NCBI GenBank assembly: GCA_044227985.1
Contig: JBGAVT010000014.1
Location: 1 to 34,753, forward strand
Origin: CAZUNB01 sp044227985
GTDB lineage: Bacteria > Patescibacteriota > Saccharimonadia > Saccharimonadales > JAGPDM01
Length of the DNA stretch: 34,753 bases
Direction: 5' to 3'
The position numbers were made by a program, and so were the translations under genes. Of this stretch, positions 1-8,285 are shown piece after piece (the stretch's first letter is position 1; each line of letters begins with the position of its first letter). The notes under the pieces are model-generated. The model searched no databases. It saw only the letters and a list, made by a program, of their open reading frames with translations, and was not told where the DNA came from.

Positions 1-99
1 GGTGATAATTATCGTGATACCGAAGTCGTGCCCAGGAATAAAGGCAAATATCAAAACCATCAGGTTAAACAATGGTTGCGTTAGAATTGCTCGAAACAA
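1..99 (-). CDS. yidC: YidC/Oxa1 membrane insertase, N-terminal fragment
   Basis: The 33 visible codons run leftward off the window edge. They read as a hydrophobic N-terminus with the PLFNLMVLI and IPGHDFGITIII stretches typical of the first transmembrane segment of short, monoderm-type YidC proteins. YidC inserts and folds membrane proteins, with or after SecYEG. The start is TTG at 99, chosen because an AAGGAG ribosome binding site (111-106) lies 6 nt upstream; an in-frame ATG at 60 is internal and has no such site. Its position after rnpA and rpmH, reading away from dnaA, is the classical arrangement (rpmH-rnpA-yidC). Most of the protein lies outside the window. Confidence 0.82.
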   Translation of the reverse strand, partial: MFRAILTQPLFNLMVLIFAFIPGHDFGITIIIT

Positions 100-193
100 A
101 AACGACTCCTTTTCACTGATCTAAGTAGTTACGAAAGCCAGCTAGTATTGTACCACATTCTCTGGTGTATATCCGGTCACTTGTTACGATTTG

Positions 194-538
194 TTACCGA
201 TAAGACTCTAGTTTAATAGTTGAATTTTCAACTAGTTTTGCTATGGTCTCACTACTTACTTTTAGTAGCTCAGGGTCACGAACAAAAATAATTAGCTGTA
301 AACCGCTTGGAAGCTTATCAAGAGAGCGTGCATACATAGCAAAAAGCCTACGACGAATACGATTACGCTTGACGGCACTTTTGAATATTTTTTTACTAAC
401 GACTACTGCTAAGCGCGTCGGCTGGTTTGTCTTGATTATAAAACGTAAATCAAGCCCATCAATCTTTATTCTTTTTGAGCTACGCAAAAGTGCCTGGACG
501 TTTTTGCGTCCATGGAAACGATGGCGTGAAGCAAGCAT
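194..538 (-). CDS. rnpA: Ribonuclease P protein component
   Basis: This 114-aa basic protein is the usual RnpA size. It carries the family hallmark in the middle (KSAVKRNRIRRRL, about residues 53-65), the conserved RNR box that contacts the P RNA, and an N-terminal F/R-rich segment. It binds the catalytic RNase P RNA and helps process the 5' end of pre-tRNAs in the cytoplasm. It starts 10 nt after the rpmH stop on the same strand and precedes yidC, so the three genes probably form one operon. No strong Shine-Dalgarno precedes the ATG, so translation may be coupled to rpmH. Confidence 0.93.
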   Translation of the reverse strand: MLASRHRFHGRKNVQALLRSSKRIKIDGLDLRFIIKTNQPTRLAVVVSKKIFKSAVKRNRIRRRLFAMYARSLDKLPSGLQLIIFVRDPELLKVSSETIAKLVENSTIKLESYR

Positions 539-548
539 TGCTTGATCT

Positions 549-686
549 CTAGTGGCTTAGCCGCTTGCGACCTTTTTCGCGGCGGTTCTTCAAAATAGTT
601 CGACCGGCCTTGCTGCTCATTCGCTTCATAAAGCCGTGTTCGCGCTTTTTTCTGCGTACTTTTGGTTGATATGTTCTCTTTGGCAT
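549..686 (-). CDS. rpmH: 50S ribosomal protein L34
   Basis: A 45-codon reading frame begins MPKRTYQPKVRRKKREHGF and ends GRKRLSH. It matches the whole length of L34, a small highly basic protein buried in the large ribosomal subunit; the conserved KRTYQP and HGF...RM.S..GR.IL..RR..GR signature is present. It is the first gene of the leftward rpmH-rnpA-yidC operon and is divergent from dnaA. The ATG at 686 lies only 8 nt downstream of a TATAAT box, leaving almost no 5' leader and no Shine-Dalgarno, which suggests a leaderless message. Confidence 0.95.
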   Translation of the reverse strand: MPKRTYQPKVRRKKREHGFMKRMSSKAGRTILKNRREKGRKRLSH

Positions 687-694
687 AGTCGGCA

Positions 695-724
695 ATTATA
701 GCAGATGCTTGCCTACCGAGTCAA
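695..724 (-). promoter_or_regulatory. rpmH promoter, near consensus, leaderless
   Basis: On the minus strand TTGACT (724-719) is followed after 18 nt by TATAAT (700-695), which is preceded by TGC (extended -10). The predicted transcription start, about 7 nt past the -10, falls within 1-2 nt of the rpmH ATG at 686. Confidence 0.75.
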
Positions 725-770
725 CAACAGCAATTTTCCTAGTTTGCAAGGTTGTTGATTTGCCAAATTG

Positions 771-917
771 TTATCCACTTTAGCCATGTGATTATCCACA
801 GCTCCACATCTGTTGTTTTTCAAAATGTGGAAAACTCACCTCAAGAGCCTTGGAATATTCTATGATTATTTTGTAGACCGCTCATGGTTGTGGATAAACG
901 ATACTTTCGAGTATACT
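771..917 (+). promoter_or_regulatory. dnaA upstream region: DnaA boxes and dnaA promoter
   Basis: DnaA-box-like 9-mers occur at 771-779 (TTATCCACT, one mismatch), 792-800 (TTATCCACA, perfect), 826-834 (TGTGGAAAA, reverse, one mismatch) and 889-897 (TGTGGATAA, reverse, perfect). A promoter can be read as TTGTGG (888-893), 18 nt, TATACT (912-917). The -35 overlaps the 889-897 box, which would let DnaA repress its own gene. The start codon at 927 is 9 nt after the -10. An upstream in-frame reading from 813 would place these boxes inside the gene, so I treat 813-926 as non-coding. Confidence 0.7.
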
Positions 918-926
918 CAGCAGTAC

Positions 927-2296
927 ATGTTGGAGGGAAAATCTACACAATCGGTCTGGAGTGCTGTGCTCGGTGAACTTGAAGTTGGCCTTAGTGACGG
1001 AACTTTTAATGCTTGGTTTAAGTCGACTAGCCTGCTCGCCGTTGAAGGCTCTGTGGCTACTATTGGCGTGATTAATGTCTTTGCCAAAAAACAACTCGAA
1101 GAAAAGTTTAGCGACACACTCCTGAGGGCTCTGCGGCAACATAACTTGGATGTTGACTCTATTGTATACAAAATAACGTCTGTTTCGTCTGAACCAAGTA
1201 CTGAAGGGCTGTTCGATGTCGCAGATCAGCCGAACGTTAGTTCCCCCCGTCGATCGAAATCTCGAACAAGTATCGACCAGAACACTTCTGGTCTTAACCC
1301 TCGTTACACTTTTGAGAGCTTCATCGTTGGTGGCGGCAACGAACTCGCTCATGCTGCTTGCCAAGCAGTAGCCCGCGATCCAGGCGGGAAATATAACCCG
1401 TTATTTATTTATGGAGACGTCGGTCTTGGTAAAACCCACCTTATGCAGGCTGTGGGTAATGAAATAGCTAGGCGTGATCCAAGTAAAGAGATTCTCTACA
1501 CAACATCAGAAAAATTTATCAACGAGTTTGTCGATAGTATTCGTTTTAAAAGAATCTTTTCAAAAAAATATCGTACAGCGGATGTTTTAATCGTCGACGA
1601 CATGCAATTTATTGCCGGTAAAGAAAAACCCAGATTGAATTTTTTCACACCTTCAATGATCTTCATCAAACCAACAAGCAGATCATCCTCAGCAGCGACC
1701 GCGCTCCACGCTCTATCCCGACTTTAGAAGACCGCCTTCGTAGTCGGTTCGAATGGGGAATGACGATTGACATTCAAGCACCTGATCTCGAGACCCGATT
1801 AGCTATTTTACAGGTAAAAGCGGCCGATGCTGGCGTCGCTCTACCAAATGAAACGGCAGAATATTTGGCAGCTCGCCAATCTGAAAATGTACGCGAATTA
1901 GAAGGGACGCTTAACCAATTCTTAGCGCAAGCTGAGCTCTTGAAACGAGAACCAAGCCTCGAGCTGGCTGAACAAATTTTCGCAGACAGCTTGCCGCCGC
2001 GTCGTCGCCTGACCGCTAAAGTAGTTGTCGAGCAGGCAGCACGCTACTTCCAAATTGATTCAAAGCTAATACTTGGCAGCACTCGGAAGAAAGAAGTAGT
2101 TCTTCCTCGACAAGTAGCTATGTATTTACTGCGCTCAGAGCTCCATTTCAGCTTCCCTCAGGTTGCTGAAGCGCTTGGCCGGAAAGATCACACTACGGCT
2201 ATGCACAGTGTTAGTAAGATAGAGCGACAGCTTAATGAACAAGCTAGTTTACGAGTGCAAGTTAATGAATTAAAAGAGCTTTTATATGCCCGTTAA
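927..2296 (+). CDS. dnaA: Chromosomal replication initiator DnaA, interrupted by one frameshift
   Basis: DnaA opens oriC and loads the helicase. Domains are in order: domain I (SVWSAVLGELE..., from residue 8), a variable linker, the AAA+ core with Walker A GDVGLGKTH, Walker B VLIVDDMQF, the arginine-containing RSRFEWG, and the C-terminal DNA-binding helix-turn-helix with the signature HFSFPQVAEALGRKDHTTAMHS. Read in one frame the protein stops at 1727. After GKEKP the frame is lost, and the following bases in the -1 frame encode the expected sensor-1 region (IILSSDRAPRSIPTLEDRLRS), joining the downstream frame that starts at 1760. Restoring one A in the A5 run at 1624-1628 gives a complete protein of about 456 aa, normal for DnaA. 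A sequencing or assembly indel is the simplest explanation; -1 slippage on AAA is the alternative. The ATG at 927 was chosen because upstream sequence carries promoter and DnaA boxes. Confidence 0.9.
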
Positions 2297-2588
2297 TCTT
2301 TCCACTATGGTTGTGGGTAACCTGGTTATAAGCTTGTGTGGTTTTAGTGGAAAGAAAAAATCGCATGTGGGTAAGGCGGGGTTGTACACCGCTTTTACAC
2401 AAAAAACTAGATTTTACCCACATGCTTACGCACAGTCATTTTTAGCCTATTTCAGTCGAGAAAACCATAAATTATACACACAATCCACAGGCCTTATTAC
2501 TGTTACTTCTACTTATATTAATAAATTAATAATTAGGGATGTCCATAAAACTTTGGCATACTAGCACTAGATCGAGGAGGTCAGTTAC
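2297..2588. other. Putative oriC between dnaA and dnaN
   Basis: The gap contains DnaA-box-like 9-mers at 2312-2320 and 2366-2374 (TGTGGGTAA, reverse), 2414-2422 (TTACCCACA), 2426-2434 (TTACGCACA) and 2472-2480 (TTATACACA, fits TTATNCACA exactly). Two of them are embedded in a perfect 12-nt inverted repeat (GCATGTGGGTAA at 2363-2374 and its complement at 2414-2425). A very AT-rich stretch at about 2494-2540 is the likely unwinding element. The arrangement (box clusters flanking dnaA, AT-rich DNA beside dnaN) is the common bacterial oriC plan. An open reading frame across 2286-2564 overlaps these sites and is not believed to be a gene. Confidence 0.75.
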
Positions 2589-3686
2589 ATGAAAATTCAG
2601 GTTGTTCGAGATAAACTTCATAAAGCACTTCAGGCAGTTAGCCGAGTGGCAACTAATCGCGGTCCTCTTCCAATACTTGGTAACGTTTTAATTTCAGCTA
2701 GTGATAATCAAATAAGAATCTCCGCTACTAACCTTGAAATCGCTATGATTGTAACGATTCACGGTAAAATCGAGACAGCTGGTTCTTTAACTGTTCCAGC
2801 TCGATTACTTAGTGAATTTATCAGTAATCTTCCCGAGGGACCAGTCAGCCTGCATGGCGAAACAACTGCTCTTGAAATAGAGTCTGGCCATTATAGTTCG
2901 TCAATCCAAGGTATGGCACCAGACGAGTTTCCTTCCCTACCTGACGTTGAGGATTCATCACCGATCAGCTTAAAAGCTGGGGTGTTACGTGAGGCGTTAT
3001 CGCAGGTTGTAATAGCAACCAGTAGCGATGAATCGCGGCCTGTCTTTACTGGTGTGCTTCTGAGAGCCACACGTGATTCACTTGTTTTAACTGCTACTGA
3101 CAGTTACCGATTAGCGGAAAAAACCATCATGATTAAAACTAAAAAAGATGATGAAAAAGTTATTATTCCCGCCAAAGCAGTTCAGGAAATTATCAGGATT
3201 TTGGGTGATGATAATGAAGATGTTGAATTATTCCTCGATGATAGTCAGATAAAACTAAAAACACAGACTGTCTCGCTCGTAAGTAGATTAATAGACGGGC
3301 AGTTTCCGTCATACCAACAGTTAATACCTGAAAGCAGCGACACAAGTATCGAAGTTTCTAGTGAAGAGTTTGCTCGAATAACCAAGATTGCTAGTCTGTT
3401 CGCACGCGAAGCAGCCGGAAGCATTACGCTTCAAGCCGATGAAGAAAAACAGCAACTAGCAATACACTCTGTAGCAAGCCAAGTTGGTGAGAATAACTCG
3501 GTCGCTGAGGGTAAAATCGAAGGCGAAGGCAGTGTGTCACTCAATTCTCGCTACATTATCGACGCTCTGAACGTTATGGACGGCGAGACGAGCCTGTTCC
3601 GCTTCAGTGGAAAGCTCAGCCCGTGTGTGCTTACAAGTAAAGGCCAGGACGATTACGTACACGTGATTATGCCGTTGCGAAGCTAG
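2589..3686 (+). CDS. dnaN: DNA polymerase III beta subunit (sliding clamp)
   Basis: This 365-aa protein has the usual DnaN length and three-fold clamp architecture. It has the N-terminal MKIQVVRDKLHKALQAVSR, the mid-protein FTGVLLRATRDSLVLTATDSYRLA (the conserved TDSYRLA), and the C-terminal VIMPLRS; the usual end is MP(M/V)RL/V. It forms the ring that tethers the replicative polymerase to DNA. The start has a strong Shine-Dalgarno (GAGGAGG at about 2575-2581). recF begins 10 nt downstream on the same strand, so dnaN and recF are probably co-transcribed. Confidence 0.97.
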   Translation: MKIQVVRDKLHKALQAVSRVATNRGPLPILGNVLISASDNQIRISATNLEIAMIVTIHGKIETAGSLTVPARLLSEFISNLPEGPVSLHGETTALEIESGHYSSSIQGMAPDEFPSLPDVEDSSPISLKAGVLREALSQVVIATSSDESRPVFTGVLLRATRDSLVLTATDSYRLAEKTIMIKTKKDDEKVIIPAKAVQEIIRILGDDNEDVELFLDDSQIKLKTQTVSLVSRLIDGQFPSYQQLIPESSDTSIEVSSEEFARITKIASLFAREAAGSITLQADEEKQQLAIHSVASQVGENNSVAEGKIEGEGSVSLNSRYIIDALNVMDGETSLFRFSGKLSPCVLTSKGQDDYVHVIMPLRS

Positions 3687-3696
3687 AGATTTTACT

Positions 3697-4686
3697 ATGA
3701 GGGTGAGCAAACTTCGGATGCAACAGTGGCGCTCATTTAATGACGAGTCCCGTGATTTTACATTGCCGATGACAGAGATTATCGGAGATAATGCCACTGG
3801 TAAAACCAATACACTTGAAGCTGTTTATTTTGCATTAACCGGTAAGAGTTTTCGTGCAAAAGACGGCGAGTTGATATCTTATGATAACGACTGGACTAGA
3901 GTTGAATTAACGTTTGAAACTGGAGAAACATTAGTTGCTACGATCGATTTTAGAACTGGTCGATTGTCGAAAGTAAGAAAAATAGACGATAAGTCTGTTG
4001 GGAGTGTAACCGTCTGGCCTGTCGTACTGTTTGAACCCAATTTTATTGGTGTCGTTAGTGGTAGTGCGGAACTACGACGATCTTGGTTGGATGAGGTTTT
4101 AACACAGCTGCACCCAGAGTACGCGGTAAGTTTAAAGATATATCAGAGGGCACTACGCCAAAGAAATGCACTTTTAAAACAGCCAAGCCTAAGTCCTGAT
4201 CAAGTATTTGTCTGGAACATAAAGCTAGCAGAAACAGGTGCGATTTTGATTAAACATCGAGCAGAATTTCTATCAAAAGTTGCCGATAAGATCGAATATC
4301 ACTATCAGCAAGTAGCGCAACAAAAAACCAAGATACAAACTAATTATCAACCAAAAATGTCTCGAATAGGAGTCTCAGCTAGCACTATGATTGCCGCGCT
4401 CGAGTCTGCCCTCCCAACCGATAGGCAGCGAGGTTACACCACGATAGGTCCGCACAGAGATGATATTGAGTTTTTACGAGACGGACACAGTCTACTAAAA
4501 ACCGGATCGCGTGGAGAGCAACGGACACTAGCAATCGCACTCAAGCAAACAGAGCTTGAAATTTTGAAAGAATTACTAGACAGAGACCCAATTTTATTAC
4601 TAGATGATGTTGCTAGCGAGCTCGATGCGACTCGTAGCCAACTCAATCTCCCTGCCGTTCAGACTATCCTGACAAAAACCAACTAG
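3697..4686 (+). CDS. recF: DNA replication/repair ATPase RecF
   Basis: RecF is an SMC-like ATPase that loads RecA on gapped DNA. Seen here: N-terminal LRMQQWRSF, Walker A GDNATGKTN (about residues 30-38), the mid-protein GPHRDDIEF motif typical of RecF, the ABC-type signature GSRGEQRTLAIALK, and Walker B PILLLDDVASELD. It has 329 residues against roughly 350-370 for many homologues: the protein stops at TKTN, where family members normally continue some 15-30 residues. A different frame just past the stop reads SLALLSAIYQIEVI, which resembles a RecF tail, so a 3' frameshift is possible, but it would run antisense into the converging gene at 4708. The natural end at 4686 is kept. Confidence 0.93.
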   Translation: MRVSKLRMQQWRSFNDESRDFTLPMTEIIGDNATGKTNTLEAVYFALTGKSFRAKDGELISYDNDWTRVELTFETGETLVATIDFRTGRLSKVRKIDDKSVGSVTVWPVVLFEPNFIGVVSGSAELRRSWLDEVLTQLHPEYAVSLKIYQRALRQRNALLKQPSLSPDQVFVWNIKLAETGAILIKHRAEFLSKVADKIEYHYQQVAQQKTKIQTNYQPKMSRIGVSASTMIAALESALPTDRQRGYTTIGPHRDDIEFLRDGHSLLKTGSRGEQRTLAIALKQTELEILKELLDRDPILLLDDVASELDATRSQLNLPAVQTILTKTN

Positions 4687-4707
4687 CCTTGCCTTGTTGT
4701 CGGCTAT

Positions 4708-6300
4708 CTACCAAATTGAAGTAATCTCACTGGTAGGCGTAAAATCGATGATAAAGTCGGAGGGGTCATATCCAAGTTTATTGATTTTGTTTAAAAAACT
4801 TCTCTTTGACTGCTCAAATTCGCCACTATCGAATGTAATATTGCCACCTGTAGAGTCGTATGACTTTAGAGGAAGATTTGCTGAGATATAGTTTCTATTA
4901 ATTGTTAACGACTTTGCGTTCAATTCATTGTTGTTTATTATGTCGAGCATGCCCTCCAGCCTTGCTGTGTTTTTAAATGGTTTTTTTACCAATTCAAATC
5001 CATATGGGTATGTCTTATCACCGTATTTTGCCGCACCACCAAAATACAAATCACCATTGAGCTCTTTTAGGTTTGCCGGTGTCACCGACTTTGATTCATA
5101 AATCAACACAGCCGTCTTCTCGCCTTCTTTTTGATGGTAGATACCGTTATTTGAAATATAGTAAATGCTTTCGTCGGCAGTAGTCATGTTTGATACGTTA
5201 GAAATTGTAGTTAAGAGGTTAAACTCGTTCTTGCCCATTTGATAAAGCTGCACAGAATCCTCTTTTTCTACGGCCAACCCTTTTTCTCCAAAAAGCTCAA
5301 TGTTATATACATCACCAGAAATATCTAGAGTTTTTCCTATTTTTTTTCCGCCTAACATCACATTTATTTCGCCGAGCTGGGGCCTTAGGCCTGTATGCTC
5401 TCCGTTTTCACCTTCACCAGAGATGTCATGGTATGTGTTGGTTTTTGTTGAGTTATATACGGCAATAGTATCTTCTTTTGCTGAGTATATTGACGATCCC
5501 AGTGAAGCTATTCTTTTTGCGCCTGAGGTCTTTGAGAGAGAATAAACATCACCATTAAAAGATAGATATGCATGGGTCTTTGTAGAGTCTGTTTTTAGCC
5601 TTAACGATTCATTGCCTATAAATTTCGACTTTAGTTTGTCGCTGATGGGTACGACTTGAGCTGTGTTACTACGCGGGTTGAAGAAGTATAGTTTAGCCAC
5701 AGGCTCCTCTTCTTGAGAAGGTTCATTGACAAGCATAAAAAAGCCATCTTCTGTGGCTACGGAATGTGATATATACAGGTATTTTTCACCAAAAATTCTA
5801 AAAGCTAAATCATCCTCAGCCAAACCAGTCTTTAAGTTGTGTTCGGTCAGCTTAGCACCCGTGAAACAGTCGTAGGAAAAAATTCGACTCCCAAAAGCAA
5901 CAGGACAGCCCATACCGTTACTATATATTTTTTGACTTTGTGTTTGGTGTTTAATCTCTATGGTAACTAAGTTTTTGCGAAGCGGTTTGGTTTTTACCGA
6001 GGCCCTGCTTTTTGTATCTTTTGAAGTGGCCTCAACTGTTATTTTGCCGATAGGCACAAGTATTTTTTTTGTATTTTCAGTTTCTTTAATTGTTGACGTA
6101 GATGCATTCTCATAATTACTATCTTTATAAACTTTTAGTTTGATGGGTTCGTTGCTCCGAATATTTTTTGTATTTATTTCTAGGAGTGTGTACTGGGAAG
6201 CGAATAACGCGAGGACCAGTACAAAAAAGATTGCAAAAAACGCCCAGAACTTTTTGCTCTTAAGGGTTGTCTTTATATTACTAATTAGATTGGGGTTCAC
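4708..6300 (-). CDS. Membrane-anchored extracytoplasmic protein, propeller-like, last gene of the T4SS operon
   Basis: I do not recognise a named family. A short Lys-rich N-terminus is followed by one transmembrane helix (about residues 18-38, WAFFAIFFVLVLALFA) and some 490 extracytoplasmic residues. The outer part has many short repeats of the beta-strand/turn kind (for example KYLYISHSV, THAYLSFNGDVYSL, ESIYYISNNGIYHQ, GDLYFGG), which suggests a beta-propeller or similar repeat fold that reads out as 'value display' strands. It overlaps the upstream wall hydrolase gene by 4 nt (ATGA), so it is translated with the T4SS operon and may be a surface or accessory subunit. It converges with recF, leaving only 21 nt between them. 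Confidence 0.7.
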   Translation of the reverse strand: MNPNLISNIKTTLKSKKFWAFFAIFFVLVLALFASQYTLLEINTKNIRSNEPIKLKVYKDSNYENASTSTIKETENTKKILVPIGKITVEATSKDTKSRASVKTKPLRKNLVTIEIKHQTQSQKIYSNGMGCPVAFGSRIFSYDCFTGAKLTEHNLKTGLAEDDLAFRIFGEKYLYISHSVATEDGFFMLVNEPSQEEEPVAKLYFFNPRSNTAQVVPISDKLKSKFIGNESLRLKTDSTKTHAYLSFNGDVYSLSKTSGAKRIASLGSSIYSAKEDTIAVYNSTKTNTYHDISGEGENGEHTGLRPQLGEINVMLGGKKIGKTLDISGDVYNIELFGEKGLAVEKEDSVQLYQMGKNEFNLLTTISNVSNMTTADESIYYISNNGIYHQKEGEKTAVLIYESKSVTPANLKELNGDLYFGGAAKYGDKTYPYGFELVKKPFKNTARLEGMLDIINNNELNAKSLTINRNYISANLPLKSYDSTGGNITFDSGEFEQSKRSFLNKINKLGYDPSDFIIDFTPTSEITSIW

Positions 6301-8285
6301 TGTCCTACCCCAGCTGGCGGTGCTTCGGTTGGAGTTGTTGTCCCGCCTCGTGGCGGTGCAGCCGGCGTAGCACCCTCAAAGCCAGTTGAACCGATCCCCT
6401 CATAGAGCGAATTGATAAGTGGAATAAGTGCATTGTCTCGCTTTCCAGTGCTACCCCCAGCCGATTTGTCTACCCCCCGATCGATGTGAAGATGGTTTGC
6501 CGTGTCTTTGGCGCATTTTCTTGAACCCACCTCTGAAACTTGAGTACCCGCCGGTATGGTCTGGCCAGCAGATACTTTTGGTTTCCAGGTGTGCCCGTAC
6601 CAATATTGCCATCCGTCATCTGCTGGATTTTTTGAATTTATTTGCTTTAAAGCTATCGAAAAGCATCCTGCAGTGCTGTTGTAGTTGTCTTTCACGGATA
6701 CTACTTCTGCTTCGTGAATCGCAAAGACAGGCAGACCCATGGTTTCATTGCCTTCTGCTTCACCCTTGCCAGTCGTTTTGATCCCCATATCAAACGCTGG
6801 GTCACAACAGGCTGCAGGCCCTTTGTGGTGACAACCTGATGCATTAGTACACGGCAGTGCAGACATCGCAGCATTACCGTAGTTCTCATGTGTTACTCCG
6901 CCGAGAGGAAAAGCATAGCCGTCAGTGTTAACTAGTCCTGCTGCCCCACCAGGTGTACCAGAACAGCTGTTGTCGTCGATGCCGCCAGTTGGTTCTGTGC
7001 CACCGCCAATTGCTGTGACAGCTGCCGCAGGATCAACTGCCCGTACTTTCATTACACCAGTTCCGTCATTAAATTCAAGCTGTTTAGCGACTTGCCACCA
7101 AAGATCGACCGCTCGTGGCTTTCCGTCTACATCACCACCACCACCACCAACATCACCCTTCTCAATAATCATTGTTTTATCGCCATATGTTATTTCAATC
7201 TTGGCACCATCCGGCAGTCCTCCTAGTGCTTTACCATTGCCTAGCTCTGCGAAGCTAGAAGTGTTGTGGAGTAGGTTTCCGCGGTTTCCCATTCCTTTGT
7301 CGTCAGTACTGGCATTGCTGCCAACCTTAGCGCCAATTGATTCAGCGGTAAACTCGCCAGCCGCTATGCGATTGAGCTGATCGTTGTTAGATATAGTCCA
7401 ACCATCTTTTCCGAAGCTGCCTCCGTAGACGCTAACGCCAACCTCTATTCCTTCGAGCGGTATTGATCCAACACTAATATAAGTTGTAGGAGTTGTTGGG
7501 CCGGGCATTGGGCTCGGCGTAGGTTCGGGGGGTGGCGTGCTTCCTGCAGCCCCCGCACAAGAAAGTGCAGTCCCGATGTCCGCCATCGTGGTACTGGCGG
7601 TTGCCTGTTGGCCGCTTATTTTGGCGTCCTTCAGGACATTCTCTTTGTATTTTGCATCACAGCCGTCAGAAGGCGGACAATACGTGTCGAGAAACTCGCC
7701 AATAGTATTTTTACCAGCATAGGCACCGTCAGGGTTTACCAATCGATTAACGATGAAGTTCTGATAGTAGTAAATTCCCGCTTCAGCCGTTTTGAACCAT
7801 ACGTGGGTATTTCCTCCAGATTTACATTCACTCCTGCCGAGTTCATATGAGCCTGCTCCGAACTTTTCTTCAACCAACTTTAGGTATGTCTGATTTTCGT
7901 TGATATTGCCAGGATTATTGCATCGGTTTGGAACATTATCGGTACCCGAATCCCGGCCACCTTTCCAGCCCTCCCATTTCCACTGATTGTTGGCGAACGG
8001 CTCTAAGAAATCTTTTCCTTCTTGGCATAGGTTATCAAAGCTTACGAGTCCTTTGACGGCGCTCGTAGACGGAGCACCCTGTATGAGACAGCCGACGGGA
8101 TCAGCATAGGTAATCCCTAAATCGAGAGCACGAATTTCCTGTTGAACGCGTTTATCTACTTGCGGCCCTAGGTCGCCTTCGGCGGCCGACACTCCTCTAT
8201 ATGGTGAAGAGAGTACAAGCAGGGACAAGAACACCACTTTTGTAAGGATAAATAGTTTATGGAAAATATGGGTATTATTCTGCAT
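6297..8285 (-). CDS. Secreted multi-domain peptidoglycan hydrolase (muramidase-like, DPBB-like, M23)
   Basis: An N-terminal signal peptide (about residues 1-35, ending near VSA) marks it as exported. Residues about 85-230 contain CNNPGNI ... WFKTAEAGIYYY ... TIGEFLDTYCPP, the pattern seen in phage and T4SS lysozyme-like wall hydrolases. The middle (about 270-410) has SFAELGNGKALGGLP and RAVDLWWQVAKQL, like the double-psi beta-barrel domain of RlpA-type proteins. The C-terminal part is an M23 (LytM) endopeptidase with a HHKGPA...AFDMG first metal-binding motif and a final HLHID motif (His about 598 and 600). The Pro/Thr-rich tail is low complexity. The gene starts at a TAATG overlap with the upstream VanY gene and sits where VirB1-type hydrolases sit in T4SS loci; the inferred job is opening peptidoglycan for the channel. 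Confidence 0.85.
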   Translation of the reverse strand: MQNNTHIFHKLFILTKVVFLSLLVLSSPYRGVSAAEGDLGPQVDKRVQQEIRALDLGITYADPVGCLIQGAPSTSAVKGLVSFDNLCQEGKDFLEPFANNQWKWEGWKGGRDSGTDNVPNRCNNPGNINENQTYLKLVEEKFGAGSYELGRSECKSGGNTHVWFKTAEAGIYYYQNFIVNRLVNPDGAYAGKNTIGEFLDTYCPPSDGCDAKYKENVLKDAKISGQQATASTTMADIGTALSCAGAAGSTPPPEPTPSPMPGPTTPTTYISVGSIPLEGIEVGVSVYGGSFGKDGWTISNNDQLNRIAAGEFTAESIGAKVGSNASTDDKGMGNRGNLLHNTSSFAELGNGKALGGLPDGAKIEITYGDKTMIIEKGDVGGGGGDVDGKPRAVDLWWQVAKQLEFNDGTGVMKVRAVDPAAAVTAIGGGTEPTGGIDDNSCSGTPGGAAGLVNTDGYAFPLGGVTHENYGNAAMSALPCTNASGCHHKGPAACCDPAFDMGIKTTGKGEAEGNETMGLPVFAIHEAEVVSVKDNYNSTAGCFSIALKQINSKNPADDGWQYWYGHTWKPKVSAGQTIPAGTQVSEVGSRKCAKDTANHLHIDRGVDKSAGGSTGKRDNALIPLINSLYEGIGSTGFEGATPAAPPRGGTTTPTEAPPAGVGQ

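Noticed and set aside
813..926. In-frame extension of dnaA to an ATG at 813
   Set aside because: It contains DnaA boxes and the likely dnaA promoter, and the added residues have no DnaA character.
2286..2564. Reading frame inside the dnaA-dnaN gap
   Set aside because: It overlaps the DnaA boxes and AT-rich zone, has no ribosome binding site and starts within the end of dnaA.
4694..4891. 65-codon frame antisense to the 530-aa protein
   Set aside because: Antisense to a well-supported coding region. Only its first ~20 codons were kept in mind as a possible RecF tail.
6297..8285. Phage lysis gene interpretation
   Set aside because: No phage structural, portal, terminase or integrase genes are present, and the gene is embedded in the T4SS operon with coupled overlaps.
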